DNA from: Pseudoflavitalea sp. G-6-1-2
GTDB lineage: Bacteria > Bacteroidota > Bacteroidia > Chitinophagales > Chitinophagaceae
Reading direction: 5' to 3'
Length of the DNA: 64,000 bases
Assembly (NCBI RefSeq): GCF_012927185.1
Contig: NZ_JABBGB010000002.1
Coordinates: forward strand, 868,001 to 932,000
The translations under genes and the position numbers were made by a program. Each line of letters begins with the position of its first letter. The stretch's first letter is position 1. Below, one piece after another: positions 8,324 through 19,000 of this stretch. Under the pieces are notes generated by a model, which was given only the letters and a program-made list of their open reading frames with translations, had not been told where the DNA came from and did not search any database.

Positions 8324-9529
8324 TTACTTACCCGCTGCGTAATCCGCGAGATAATCGAAACGCGCAGTAAGTTTTCCTTCCTTCACCATCGTGGCTCCCT
8401 CGATCACTGCTGACTGATTATTCTTCAACAGATCTTCGAGCACATACTTTATCAGCTGCTCGCCGAAATAGCGACTGGCATCGCGTGGCAGCTCATTCGG
8501 CAGATTACCCACAGCCATTACATCCACACTGCTTTGCAGATGTGCCGTTGTTTTTTCAAATGTATTTTTATCTACTCCGTAGATGGGATCTTCGATAGTC
8601 TGATCGCCGAGATTGATAGGTACCGAACCGAATGCATCATCGGTAATATCGGCGATGGTATTCATGCGCCATGCAGGATTCTGTACATCCTGGTTTTCGA
8701 AAAGCCTTGGCATAGCTGTATCCCAGTAGATGCCATTCATGAGAATATCCGACTGCAATGCATATGGCAGGAATTTGCAGTTGTACTGCTCCGGATGATC
8801 GTGAAAGTGAATGCGGTTGTAAGGCGCTCCGGATTTCTGTTCGTAAAGATCTGCACCTTTCAATTGCGTATATACGGGATAGGTATATTGTTTCTTCAGG
8901 TAATCTTCCGGCTCTACTTCGTGAATGCCCATAAGGTTCATGATCTCGAGAATGCCATGTGCCACACGGCCGCTTCCTGTTACAACAATTTTTACAGGAG
9001 GAATGCGCAATCCGAAATAGGTATGGATCAGTTCGCGGAAGCTGCGTTGCTTGTGTACACGAACGAGATCGTATGCGCCGGTGCGATGGCCGTAGCTCAT
9101 CATCCCATTGTGTGCCCCCACTACGCCGGCGAAGAATCCGAAACCGAGGATACGTTGACCGTCCTCATGCTCCAGGCATTCGTAATCGATCAGCGTGATC
9201 TTATCTGCAATGATCTTCTGAAACAGTTTTTGATTATAAGATTGCTTTTTGCGGGTATGAGAAAAGAAGAGATAGGTTTTGCCTGCAATGAGCTGATCTT
9301 TCGGAACTTCCTTGATGCCGAGCAGGATGCTGCATTCGCTGATATCTTCCTGAACATCAACACCTGCCATCTGATATTCCCTGTCGGAGAAGCAGCGATT
9401 GGGCGAAGATTGGGCAATCACACGCACACCGGGTGCGTTCTTATGGATCCATTTGCATTGTGCCGGTGTCAGCGCAACACGGTTGTCTGCTGGTATCTTG
9501 CCTTCGCGGATGAGTCCGATTTTAATCAT
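8324..9529 (-). CDS. saccharopine/alanine dehydrogenase-like NAD(P)-dependent oxidoreductase
   Basis: A 401-residue soluble protein with an alanine dehydrogenase/PNT N-terminal domain (IGLIREGKIPADNRVALTP, the classic opening) and a central nucleotide-binding region (VVTGSGRVAHGILEIM). The C-terminal part carries ITDDAFGSVPINLGDQTIEDP. The whole resembles the lysine-forming saccharopine dehydrogenase (Lys1) branch more than alanine dehydrogenase. It probably catalyses an NAD-linked oxidative deamination, but the substrate is not proven. The start is ATG 9529, 18 bases downstream of its TACATTTG box (9548-9555); an upstream in-frame non-ATG codon at 9550 falls inside that box and is rejected. 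Confidence 0.85.
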   Translation of the reverse strand: MIKIGLIREGKIPADNRVALTPAQCKWIHKNAPGVRVIAQSSPNRCFSDREYQMAGVDVQEDISECSILLGIKEVPKDQLIAGKTYLFFSHTRKKQSYNQKLFQKIIADKITLIDYECLEHEDGQRILGFGFFAGVVGAHNGMMSYGHRTGAYDLVRVHKQRSFRELIHTYFGLRIPPVKIVVTGSGRVAHGILEIMNLMGIHEVEPEDYLKKQYTYPVYTQLKGADLYEQKSGAPYNRIHFHDHPEQYNCKFLPYALQSDILMNGIYWDTAMPRLFENQDVQNPAWRMNTIADITDDAFGSVPINLGDQTIEDPIYGVDKNTFEKTTAHLQSSVDVMAVGNLPNELPRDASRYFGEQLIKYVLEDLLKNNQSAVIEGATMVKEGKLTARFDYLADYAAGK

Positions 9530-9534
9530 TTTCG

Positions 9535-9542
9535 TATTTTTG
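9535..9542 (+). promoter_or_regulatory. TAnnTTTG minus-7 box for the small acidic protein gene
   Basis: TATTTTTG, eight bases before the ATG at 9551. It is divergent from, and five bases from, the box of the dehydrogenase-like gene. Confidence 0.45.
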
Positions 9543-9547
9543 CGTTG

Positions 9548-9555
9548 CAAATGTA
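9548..9555 (-). promoter_or_regulatory. TAnnTTTG minus-7 box of the dehydrogenase-like gene
   Basis: Minus strand TACATTTG, 18 bases before the ATG at 9529. It overlaps the ATG (9551) of the divergent small gene. Confidence 0.55.
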
Positions 9556-9769
9556 CAATTTCAATGAATTATCCCGCATGGTTGAACAAGTTCTGGGTGG
9601 TGATCCGGAAGATATTCTTTCCCAAAAAGAGTTGTTGCAAGTAACGGCATTGATGCAGGACTTTTCTGCAAATGCTGCTGATGTTTCGCCCCTTTTGCTG
9701 ATGATGGCTTCGCAGATTTCGCAACAAAGCTCATCTGATGAAGATGAGGAGGAGGAAACTGAAGACTAA
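9551..9769 (+). CDS. small acidic protein of unknown function, 72 residues
   Basis: A small soluble protein beginning MYNFNELSRMVEQVLG, with a Leu/Met-rich helical middle (LQVTALMQDF, SPLLLMMASQIS) and a strikingly acidic tail (SSSDEDEEEETED). It is probably real: it starts next to a divergent promoter, ends just before a strong bidirectional terminator, and does not look like antisense shadow. A second ATG at 9578 (63 residues, MVEQVLGG) would leave a longer leader and is equally possible. I do not recognise the family. The acidic tail is typical of small adaptor or regulator proteins, but that is only a guess. Confidence 0.55.
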   Translation: MYNFNELSRMVEQVLGGDPEDILSQKELLQVTALMQDFSANAADVSPLLLMMASQISQQSSSDEDEEEETED

Positions 9770-9810
9770 AGCCTGAAATTATTATGGATACTTATAATTC
9801 CTTAACATAG

Positions 9811-9844
9811 AAAAGGGTACCCAATACATATTGAGTACCCTTTT
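9811..9844. terminator. bidirectional intrinsic terminator
   Basis: A nearly perfect 10-bp stem AAAAGGGTAC / GTACCCTTTT with further inner CAAT/ATTG pairing. A-run and T-run on the two sides let it serve both the plus-strand small gene and the minus-strand RHS/DUF922 operon. Confidence 0.85.
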
Positions 9845-9858
9845 CTCGTTTAGAATGA

Positions 9859-10422
9859 TTACTGCTGAACAGCCAGCAGCTTTGCAATCTTTTCATAATA
9901 GAAGTTCTGCCCATGACTACTTAAAGAATATTTATCATACTCTGCTTGTTCTTTATCAAGTTCTAGAACAAGTTTATCATATGCCTTCATAACTTTTAAC
10001 ATTAAATCAGGCTCGTAATATCCTATGAACTGTTTCATTTCGGCAGTAAATTTCCTTGCATAGATTTCTGCAATATCAAAGTGTCCCTGTTCATGCTTTA
10101 AGACAGTATGATCAGCATTCCGGGAAATCCAGGATTTCTTCTTGTAAAAAATTGCTGTTCCAGTAAATACAACTTTATCATCGACCATTTTGGGATCCAT
10201 AATAAAGGTAACACTACAAAAAGCACCTGAGTTATGTCCAGAAGATTTTGCCAGACTATCCGCATACTGAAAATCGGCAACAGATAGATTACGAGATGAT
10301 GACCATAAGAGCCCATCTTCTCTTTTTTCTGCAGCACTTGTAATTTGTTGCCCTTGTGTTGAACACCAGGGATTCACAATCAGAATGCATATTATACCTG
10401 TAATAAGCAACAAAAATTTCAT
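9859..10422 (-). CDS. secreted DUF922-type predicted zinc metalloprotease
   Basis: A 187-residue protein with an N-terminal signal-like hydrophobic segment (FLLLITGIICILIV, residues 3-16), so probably periplasmic or surface-exposed. The centre holds LKHEQGHFDIAEIYAR, a HExxH-like zinc motif (H-E-Q-G-H) with a downstream Glu, which defines the DUF922 group of predicted peptidases. The C-terminal half is helical and charged. It follows the large RHS gene on the same strand after 57 bases and precedes the operon terminator, so it may be co-transcribed with the RHS pair. A role in processing or releasing the RHS protein is conceivable but only inferred from position. Confidence 0.75.
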   Translation of the reverse strand: MKFLLLITGIICILIVNPWCSTQGQQITSAAEKREDGLLWSSSRNLSVADFQYADSLAKSSGHNSGAFCSVTFIMDPKMVDDKVVFTGTAIFYKKKSWISRNADHTVLKHEQGHFDIAEIYARKFTAEMKQFIGYYEPDLMLKVMKAYDKLVLELDKEQAEYDKYSLSSHGQNFYYEKIAKLLAVQQ

Positions 10423-10457
10423 TGTAGTTTATTTTTAATTTGCCATGAATATTAATG

Positions 10458-10472
10458 CCGAGATAATCTCGG
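10458..10472. repeat. short perfect palindrome between RHS and DUF922 genes
   Basis: CCGAGATAATCTCGG, a perfect inverted repeat centred on one base, in the 57-base gap. It has no T run, so it is not an obvious terminator; it could be a protein-binding site or an RNA processing hairpin. Confidence 0.4.
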
Positions 10473-10479
10473 TCAGAAA

Positions 10480-13400
10480 TCATCGTAGAACAGACTCAAC
10501 TTTACGGCCTGCCGGATCATTATACTGATTTCCAGCTTGAGTTGTTATTCTATTTCCATTAATCCCATAACGATTGATGAATATCCTTCGAATAGTCTCA
10601 GCTCTGGCCCTTGCAATACGAGCAATAGTAGAAGGTCGTCCGTTAAGGACACCGGGGCCATTTACGCGAGCAATGGGGCCAATGACTCTTAAGGGAAGAC
10701 CCTGTGGATTATCAAGGCCTGTATTACCGGTCAGAGTCAAGGAGCGGTTCAGGTTGTTTGTCATTATTCGAGCGATAATCCTGATCTGCAATAGTCCCAC
10801 ATTATTTCCAGTTGGTGTAAGTTGATCTGAATTACCATTGAAGTTAATCTCAAGTGGATCTGGAACCATTTGACCTGTCTCAACTCTTAATGGTCTGAAA
10901 TTACTTTGAACAGCTGGTATAGACGGATTAGGTAAGGGAAGAAATTGAGGAGCTTTGTAATTTATGGAGCTATAGGTTTCCGTTCTATAATACCCATATG
11001 ACACTGGGCCATTAAACGAAATATGTGTAATATCAATCCCAAGTCTGGCATCCCCGCCTAATATTTTATCACCTGTTTGAATAATACCCCAATAGGAATC
11101 GTGTATCGGTTCATAAACCAATTTGCCGTATTTATGTACTCTGATCATAACTATCTTTAATTTACCTACCTGTTGAGAAACCTGATCATTGGCTGTTGCA
11201 GTGAGAATATCTCCAGAGGGTGCTGAAACAGTAAAACTTCCTGCAGCATAAGCTATCAGGCCTCCCGTTAACGCCCCTCCAATGGCATAATTCCATGGCT
11301 GCTTTGCATCTACCATCAACCCTACTGTACCTCCAACAATGAAACCAGCTGTCGCCCCGACAAGTGTTTGTTTGAAAAGACTCAATCCTGCAAACAAACC
11401 ATCAACTGCCCCTCCTGAAGGATCCAGCAGATTTGCCGGGTTATTTCCCATCCCAATATACGGACTTGCAAACTGATCAAAAGGGTCAGTGCCTGTCCAT
11501 CTTGCAGTTTGCGGGTCATACATTCTCAGTTCAAATTCATTGTACCCTGATTCTTCTTCCTCTTCACTGAATTCAGCCTGGAACCCGTATCGGATCTGTT
11601 GACGATAGAAAGCTTTGCTGCTGATTGCAGCTATCTTCATTCCATGAGGATAATAATGCTTCTCTTCAACAATAGCACTTCTTTCATGGGTTACTTTAAA
11701 ATCATCAAAATATACCGGCCAATCACTTTCATTGCTGAGATACACATATGCATACCCATTTTTTGGCACCCTGATATTCAGCGCACTGACAGCATTATCG
11801 TTTGAGTTGCCACTTATTAACTTCGCACCGCTAGCCTCTCCGACATAATTGAAGTTTTCATCGAAGAACATGTAATTCAGGTAAGCTTTGGGGCGGCTTA
11901 CATCAGGAGCCGGACGATTCTGCATGAACGGCAGCAATGGACTCAACACTGGGTCCTGCAAAACAGCCTGAATACCATCAGCTCCATTTTTCACCAGTTG
12001 ATTTACCCCATTTCCACTTAACCCGCCGAGTAGACTAAAAACAACTGAATTGAGAATACTCTGACTATTTACAGGAGCTACAGGAAGATCATAGTAATAC
12101 TTTGAATAAGCGCTTATAAAATCTCCACCCATCACCTTCAGCAACATATTCGGACCAACACATTTACCGTTTGCACCTCCTGTGCTTACAAGTTTTACAA
12201 CAGAGCCCGATGTATTTGAGCTCCAGGAAGGAATCAAATCTTTGCTTATTCTGGTATCGTACAACTCGTTCCCTGCGTGCATCGGATTACCATTGTTATC
12301 TACTTTACCAAACAATCGCTCTTCTTCAGATGCTGCATTTATTTCCATTGAAGCTGAGTAAATATCCTTGTGGGACTCTTCTGAAAGTACCATTCGTACA
12401 CTACCCTGATGATCTTTTACGAAATACTCATATACACCCCATTTATCTGTACTCAACTGTACGTTTCCGGTGTTAATTTTTGCGCTGGCACCTAATGGAG
12501 TGGTGCTGCTTACCGGCGTCATTATTCTTACACGGCCTTCATCATGTAAGTAGTATTCCAGCTCATTTTCCACATAAACAAAGTCTCCGGCATAATAGGT
12601 TGTTACCGGTGTCTGCCCTTGTTTGGTGACCTTTTTAGAAAGTTTATTACCCGTAGCATCATATACAAAGTCAACAATACTCTTATTTTCAAGAACGATT
12701 TTTTCCGGCTTGTTCAGGTGATTGAACACTATTCCATTGCCACTGCCTTCTCTGATTTTTTTGTTATTGTCTACTACGATATTACCGTTGGCGTCATATG
12801 TGTAATCATTTGCGTTCACATTAAAATTCTCATCTTTAAAATCACCTTGCAGGCCATTTGCAGTAGCTCCTGTACCAGGGTTATTGTCGAATACCTTCAG
12901 CAATTTATTACTCCATTCGCCCCCACTAACCTGCATGTAGGTGTACTGTAGTTTATCAATGAACACAGCAGCAGCAGTACCGGGCATTATGCCCATTCTG
13001 TTAAGTTGTTTCAGGTTTCCGTTTTCATCGTAAGTAATATCCTTTTCGGAAAAGTCTACTGCAGCATTGGTCCAGGTTGCATCAGCAGGGTTCGCCTTCT
13101 GATGAAAATCAGCTCCTGTGAGGCGGGCAGCATTGTCATATTTGAAATCATATTTTCTGGGAGTGTTGTCGCCTTGCGAACGCCAGATCACACCAGTCAG
13201 CAGATTGTCGTACCTGGTCGCTGCAAACCTGTTATCTACGTTTTCAGATTCCAGATAAATACCAAAATAACTATCCCATTGCGAGCCGGATGAGGCAGTT
13301 AATGCATAATCTTTATTAATACCGGTAAGCAGTCCCATGGCATTGTAAGAATACCGTAAAGATTCTAATACAGTGCCTGCACTGCCCGGTTTTTCTCCAA

Positions 13401-16014
13401 TTTCTTTATTTTTTGTTCTGGCAAATTCATCATACTGATAGGATGCAATTTTTTTGAAACCTGAATTTCCTGGCTTTTGTTCAACGGCTAATAACTGACC
13501 TATCTTATCATAGCTATTCTTTTTCAGCAATGTGAAATCATTGAATGGGCTTCCGGGAGCACCGTGTTTGGTATACTCGCTCATCAATTTCCCATCAAAA
13601 CTGTGTTGACTGGTTACAATATCAGAACCGTTCTTAATATTCTCACCGATAGTCTGAGATATATTCCCGTTTTCATCATAATAAATAGTGCTGATAAGGA
13701 ATTGCGATGAACCAAGTACTCTAACTTTAGAACCGGTAACCATTCCCGTAGTACGATCGGTATGAGTGATCGGAAGGATATCACCTGTTACAGCATAAGC
13801 CAGAGTATTTGTATGGGTGTTATCAAAAGGTTTGACGCCTGGATAGTTGTACTTATCATAGTATTGATAACTGAGAATTGTGTACACTGAGGCATCATTT
13901 ACGTTAACTGGGTAACTCCCTAAGGCATAAACGGTATATCCACCTGGCACACCATCACCAGTTATTTCAGCAGTAAACTCATCACCGGTCAAACTTTCAA
14001 ATTCAGGAAGAAAATCGATACTCACGTCTGACCTGTACACGGATGGGGCATCCTGAATAGTTCTTGTTGTTACCGTCAAAGGACCCGTAACCGGAGTACC
14101 CTGAGTATAGTGAATCTCCATATTGGCGGAATTGTCTGCCACTGTCTGGAGATCAGCCTGCGAACCTGAAAATTTATAAATACCTGTCATAACCTGGCGA
14201 TTGAATTCGTCAAAAACAAATGATGACCATTCAGGCACCTGCTTCGCAGCCTGATTTGCAGACTGAGTAAAAATCAGGCGATTTCTGATATCATAAACAT
14301 ATTTCTCAAGGCCTCCCCCAGCAATTCTTTTGGATATCACCCTACCTCTCCCATCATACAGATAGCTAAAGCAAAGCTCATCCACAATACTTTGGTTGAT
14401 GACCCAGTTGGCTCCGTCGAGGTACTTTACCGCTTTGGGGGATATAATGAACCTTACCCGGTTGAAATCATCGTACACATAATAAGTGCACAACCAACCT
14501 TCATGTGCAATTGACAAGCCAGCTTCCTCATCAGCCAGCTGCTGTTTTTTCATTACCAGGTTTCCATTCAGATCAAAGTATTGAATCACTAATTTTTTCT
14601 CCTGATCTTTTAGGACAGTTTTCCTCAGTTTACCATCAGCGTAAACAGCAGTTGCAGTTGTTACAGGTAATGCGCCGGCTTCAACTCCAACCTTCCAGAT
14701 ATGTACATTTTCGATGGCTTTATTTACGATTGCATCTGAGAGATCCGTAGAAATACCAAGGTTATTTGTCTGCTTGTTAGTACCGGGGTCGATTTGGTTA
14801 ATGATACGGTTGAGCGGGTTATTTTCAAAACCTGTTAAAGACCATGGAGAGCTTTCATTATAATTTGTTGCATAAAATTGCTGCTGTTCGGTGAAAACCG
14901 CTGTTTTGAAAGTTCCGGGTTGAGATGCCGAAGGATATGGCAAATAACCTTTGGGGCTTCTTCCCTGATTATCGAAAGCAGCCGGTGTTACCATATCGAG
15001 CCAACTACCGTTTGACGAGCTGATACCCTTATCAACCTGCTGGATTGTTCTTCCCAATCCATCAAGGTAGTTTGTCTTTTGTGTTTTCTTTCCAATCTCC
15101 AGATCATTCGCCTGATAAATAGATTGTATTCCTTTTGTATGGATGGTATAGGTACGGATATAATTCCTGTTCTCCGCATCAACATAAGTGTATTGGGGAT
15201 TTATTTCCAGAATATTGGAGATCAGCATCTGGCCCTGACAGGTAGCTTTTCTTCTGATTCTGGTATCGCCGATAATCAAAGGAGCAGTTGCCGGATAAGC
15301 TTGCGTATTACCAATTACTTCCCATGGCCCGCCATCAACCGATGCTTCCCAGACATACTGATATTGATTGAAAATGCAAAGGCCACCTGAGGCAGGTATT
15401 GAAGAAATAGCCGGAGCCGACTTAAATGATACAGGTGAATTAAGTAAAATCGAGCCAGGGTCAAAATGAGCGTATTCAACCAATACTTCATTGGTAATAT
15501 GATTCTCTCCATATATAGTTACTATACATCTGTAATAAGTATCCCTGTAACCATCAGGCAAGGCAGGAAGGTAGCTATCGTTTGTAGCTCCATTAATATT
15601 TTCCCACTGACCGGATGCACTCTTTTTTTGCCAGAGAAAGGTAGCTGGATAGTTGCCATAATTAGCAGTCAATACCACTGTAGATTCTCCATATTGTATG
15701 GATTGGTTAAATGGAGTGATAAATGGACCACCAACCAGTACTGTCATAGACCCGCTGTATCCATATAAATCTTCAAAAACATCTATGGTAGCTACGGCAT
15801 ATTCATTTGGCCATGTAATCTGGCAGCTATTTTGTCCACCTACAATTTCAACAGTAGGAGACGCACCCCAGGATACCAGGCTGCTTGGCGGAACTCCTTC
15901 AACTTCATAACTAATCTGTGATCCTTTTGGTACAACAATAGGCCCTTTAATCAGCAATTGCGAAAAAGTGCTGTTACAAGTCAGCAATAATATTGCTACG
16001 ATAAGTATTCGCAT
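10480..16014 (-). CDS. secreted RHS/DUF6443 protein with OmpA-like C-terminal region
   Basis: A very large (1,844-residue) secreted protein. Signal peptide at residues 1-18 (ILIVAILLLTCNSTFS), then PKD/Ig-like beta modules to about residue 280. A DUF6443 region follows (NYLDGLGRTIQQV), then many YD/RHS repeats (YVYDDFNRV, YLYDGRGRV, YTYDANGNI). The RHS-associated core ends FELRMYDPQTARWTGTDPF and LLDPSGG near residue 1534. The last 310 residues are variable: a Gly/Ala-rich hydrophobic stretch, then from about residue 1720 an OmpA-like domain (EINFNGNSDQLTP through RARAETIRRIFINRYGI to the end). RHS proteins form hollow shells that carry C-terminal toxins or effectors. Here the tail suggests cell-wall contact instead. 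It is second in an operon after the SpvB-like gene (10-base gap). Confidence 0.88.
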   Translation of the reverse strand: MRILIVAILLLTCNSTFSQLLIKGPIVVPKGSQISYEVEGVPPSSLVSWGASPTVEIVGGQNSCQITWPNEYAVATIDVFEDLYGYSGSMTVLVGGPFITPFNQSIQYGESTVVLTANYGNYPATFLWQKKSASGQWENINGATNDSYLPALPDGYRDTYYRCIVTIYGENHITNEVLVEYAHFDPGSILLNSPVSFKSAPAISSIPASGGLCIFNQYQYVWEASVDGGPWEVIGNTQAYPATAPLIIGDTRIRRKATCQGQMLISNILEINPQYTYVDAENRNYIRTYTIHTKGIQSIYQANDLEIGKKTQKTNYLDGLGRTIQQVDKGISSSNGSWLDMVTPAAFDNQGRSPKGYLPYPSASQPGTFKTAVFTEQQQFYATNYNESSPWSLTGFENNPLNRIINQIDPGTNKQTNNLGISTDLSDAIVNKAIENVHIWKVGVEAGALPVTTATAVYADGKLRKTVLKDQEKKLVIQYFDLNGNLVMKKQQLADEEAGLSIAHEGWLCTYYVYDDFNRVRFIISPKAVKYLDGANWVINQSIVDELCFSYLYDGRGRVISKRIAGGGLEKYVYDIRNRLIFTQSANQAAKQVPEWSSFVFDEFNRQVMTGIYKFSGSQADLQTVADNSANMEIHYTQGTPVTGPLTVTTRTIQDAPSVYRSDVSIDFLPEFESLTGDEFTAEITGDGVPGGYTVYALGSYPVNVNDASVYTILSYQYYDKYNYPGVKPFDNTHTNTLAYAVTGDILPITHTDRTTGMVTGSKVRVLGSSQFLISTIYYDENGNISQTIGENIKNGSDIVTSQHSFDGKLMSEYTKHGAPGSPFNDFTLLKKNSYDKIGQLLAVEQKPGNSGFKKIASYQYDEFARTKNKEIGEKPGSAGTVLESLRYSYNAMGLLTGINKDYALTASSGSQWDSYFGIYLESENVDNRFAATRYDNLLTGVIWRSQGDNTPRKYDFKYDNAARLTGADFHQKANPADATWTNAAVDFSEKDITYDENGNLKQLNRMGIMPGTAAAVFIDKLQYTYMQVSGGEWSNKLLKVFDNNPGTGATANGLQGDFKDENFNVNANDYTYDANGNIVVDNNKKIREGSGNGIVFNHLNKPEKIVLENKSIVDFVYDATGNKLSKKVTKQGQTPVTTYYAGDFVYVENELEYYLHDEGRVRIMTPVSSTTPLGASAKINTGNVQLSTDKWGVYEYFVKDHQGSVRMVLSEESHKDIYSASMEINAASEEERLFGKVDNNGNPMHAGNELYDTRISKDLIPSWSSNTSGSVVKLVSTGGANGKCVGPNMLLKVMGGDFISAYSKYYYDLPVAPVNSQSILNSVVFSLLGGLSGNGVNQLVKNGADGIQAVLQDPVLSPLLPFMQNRPAPDVSRPKAYLNYMFFDENFNYVGEASGAKLISGNSNDNAVSALNIRVPKNGYAYVYLSNESDWPVYFDDFKVTHERSAIVEEKHYYPHGMKIAAISSKAFYRQQIRYGFQAEFSEEEEESGYNEFELRMYDPQTARWTGTDPFDQFASPYIGMGNNPANLLDPSGGAVDGLFAGLSLFKQTLVGATAGFIVGGTVGLMVDAKQPWNYAIGGALTGGLIAYAAGSFTVSAPSGDILTATANDQVSQQVGKLKIVMIRVHKYGKLVYEPIHDSYWGIIQTGDKILGGDARLGIDITHISFNGPVSYGYYRTETYSSINYKAPQFLPLPNPSIPAVQSNFRPLRVETGQMVPDPLEINFNGNSDQLTPTGNNVGLLQIRIIARIMTNNLNRSLTLTGNTGLDNPQGLPLRVIGPIARVNGPGVLNGRPSTIARIARARAETIRRIFINRYGINGNRITTQAGNQYNDPAGRKVESVLR

Positions 16015-16024
16015 AATGTAACAG

Positions 16025-19000
16025 TTAGTTTTTGTAATTGTATTCGAATGCCTTGAGAAGGTTGCGGTTTTGATCCATTATCTTTTTCAATCTGCCAAAT
16101 TCATCGTACTCGTAATAAGTGATACGACCATTGACATCACACTCCGACTCCTTGCCAATACCAGGTAGCCAGGTAGAAGTTGAAAGGATTGAATTTGCCG
16201 GATAAAGCCTGAGTTCATCCAGCATTACATTTCCAGATAACCCAATATTATCCTGTAGCGTAATATTTTCCAGTTCATATTCATAATAAGTCCATCCACT
16301 AATTGGCACACTCGTTCTGACCGGTGATTTTGGGGTAGGTGCATTTACAGTAACGGGGCCGCCCTTGGACCAGAAAGACAGTATGAATTTTCTATTGCCC
16401 GTTGCTATTTTTGTATTCACAGTTCCGAAGGTCAGGTTGTAGACTCTTGTTCCTGTAGGTCCGGGTTCATCATATAAAATACTTTGCGGATCATATTCCC
16501 ATCCTCCTTTTCCATCTGCTTCAAAAGAAGTATACCGGATATCGGAAGTAGTAGCATTGATACATTCAGCTACAACTTCTAACCCGTTATAATCATATAA
16601 CCGGCACTTCCGGGCACCACCAAAATTGGTGACAACTTCCGTCATATGGCCACTGCCATCATAAATATGGGTTGAAGAGGGCTTCAGGTAATCATACCCA
16701 GTGAGATTGCTGGTTGAGAATTTGATTGTCGAAGCGATACTGTTTTCCAAGGGTATTGTCAGTTCTGACTGAAAGGTTTTCACAGGCTGAAAATCACCAT
16801 TCGGAATACGGCCAAACTCGGTTACAGTGGAAGAAATGAGTTTTCGTTCGCCATCTGCGGCATTCTGCTTCCAGATGTTTACACTTAATGGAACTTGCAG
16901 AATATTATTAAGCTTCATATCATTGATTACACCGGAAACATTGTAATCACTGGAGTAATATGTAGTAGATCCGCTAATATCTCCTTTACTGTCTGCAACA
17001 GCCACCGTTTGTACCAGGTAGTTTCCCTGATTGTAGGTATAGTTGGTAGTATTCGATTGAACTGGTTGCTCTAATGAATTAAAGAGTGTTACAGTTGAAT
17101 TTTTCAGTTCCATTCTTCCCAGAAGAGGATAATAGACTTCAGAAGTAATAAATTGATCTTCTGTTTCATCATAGGCTCGTAAATAAAAACCTATGATATA
17201 ACGATTAGGAACCCAGGCACGGGATGCAAAATTCGCATCAAGGTACTCATAAGCAATGCTATTATATTCATTGGTAATATTTTTTACTTTTTTGCCGCTT
17301 GCATTATACCAGGTTGCTGTTTTCATATTACCATAGAGCCAGGGTGCATATCTTTGTTTGCCCATGCTGTATGGTGCAGTCATAGGCCCACCACTCCTAA
17401 AAGGATATTCCTGATCAGAAGTAAATTCATACACTACTTTCCCATTGGTTACCGGTGATGTACCAGATTGCACAATGTCAACTACTTCTACGCGTGAATA
17501 CATTTGCGGCAACGGATTACCCAAATTAAGATTATCCAAATGAACCATAGCCACATCATAATCATGAAAATTGTCTCCTAGAATCTCGTCAAGAATCCGA
17601 AGTACAATATATACAATCACCATTTCGATAGTTCCACCCATTGTAACATTGAACATGGCTCCCCCAAGTGTACCCGCACTCATCGCCTGTGCCCTGCTCA
17701 TGAGCAAATTGATTGCAAGTGAGGTTGTAAACTCTTTAGCATTTTCGCCGTACCCTCCGTCTTTGCTATGCTTATATTGTCGAAATACTTTTGATTCTCC
17801 GTAAATAGGTTTTTCGTATCCAAATGCAGAAGAAGTTCCGTCAGTATTAGTATAACGATATTCTTTAACAATATCTTTAGCATGATCTTCTCCATCATAG
17901 ATGGTAGTACGCTTTACTCTTACTCCTCCGGAATATTTGCTTGAATATGTGCTCGCCTCAGCCTGGTTCAATTCATATTCATAAGTAATTGACCCACCCT
18001 CCGGATAGGTGACCTTATTCAACATGCCAAGACTGGGCATCAGTTGGTCATCCTTCGGATGAATTACTTTTTCAGTGAAGATTTGTCCGTTTATGTAGGA
18101 AGCCGTTCCATTATTCGTCTCAAAAACATCTGTAATTAAAGTTCCCCAGTATCCAAAATGATCGGTTTGAAAAGTCATGGTCGGTGGCAGGTTTACCACT
18201 GTAGAATTATATGGTATGTTGTAAGAAAATCTATAAGGCGGAATCGTTCCATTACTGCTTCCGAATTTTTGGATTTGCTTAAGACACAATCTTGTCCATC
18301 GCCACTCCCATTCATTAAACTGTCGGTTTAGTGGCCATAATTCTGTACGGGACATGTACTCATAACTAAAGTTGTACCCAGACAACAACTTGTAACCCTG
18401 AAATATCTTTATGACATGGAGAGCATATTCCCCAGGTAAATCAGCTCTTTGTATGCCATAATCAAACGTAACCGACTTATTATCCGGCATATCGATTCGC
18501 TTTAGTCTTTGAGTACGTGACTCTATGGTAGTCTTAAGAAACTGCATAGACTTTTTAGGTGTGTTCCCTATATAAACAGTTTGCGCAGTCACTTGCCGAG
18601 GCCCTTCCGCTGTAATCGTATATGGTTCATATGTGAAGCTTACCTTCTTTTGGGTTAGGGGGTTTTTTATTTCGGAAAGAAACCATTTGGTAACAATCTT
18701 ATCTCTATAATTTACAGGATTTCTCTTCGCAGTAAGGTTACTGAGCATTTGTAGATTGCTTGTTTTTCTATATTCAAATACTGTAGATAACTCCAATTGA
18801 TCAAACTTATATTCAATCCCCTGCTCATCCCGAATAGTAAAGGAGGATATTTTTGTTCTCACATTTTGCTGCAACATATTCGTCTCAACGAAGCTCACAT
18901 TCAATTTAGCATCGCCGATTATTTTTACTTCCTTATTCTTTCCAATAATAAACTGTCCCGTTCGTCCTCCGAACTGAAACAGGTAGCGATCCTGTTCCCT

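Noticed and set aside
8534-9550. Long open frame on the plus strand opposite the dehydrogenase-like gene
   Set aside because: It is antisense shadow of a clear enzyme gene with Cys/His/Phe-rich, non-protein-like composition. Only its last 72 codons, past the gene's start, look real and are listed separately.
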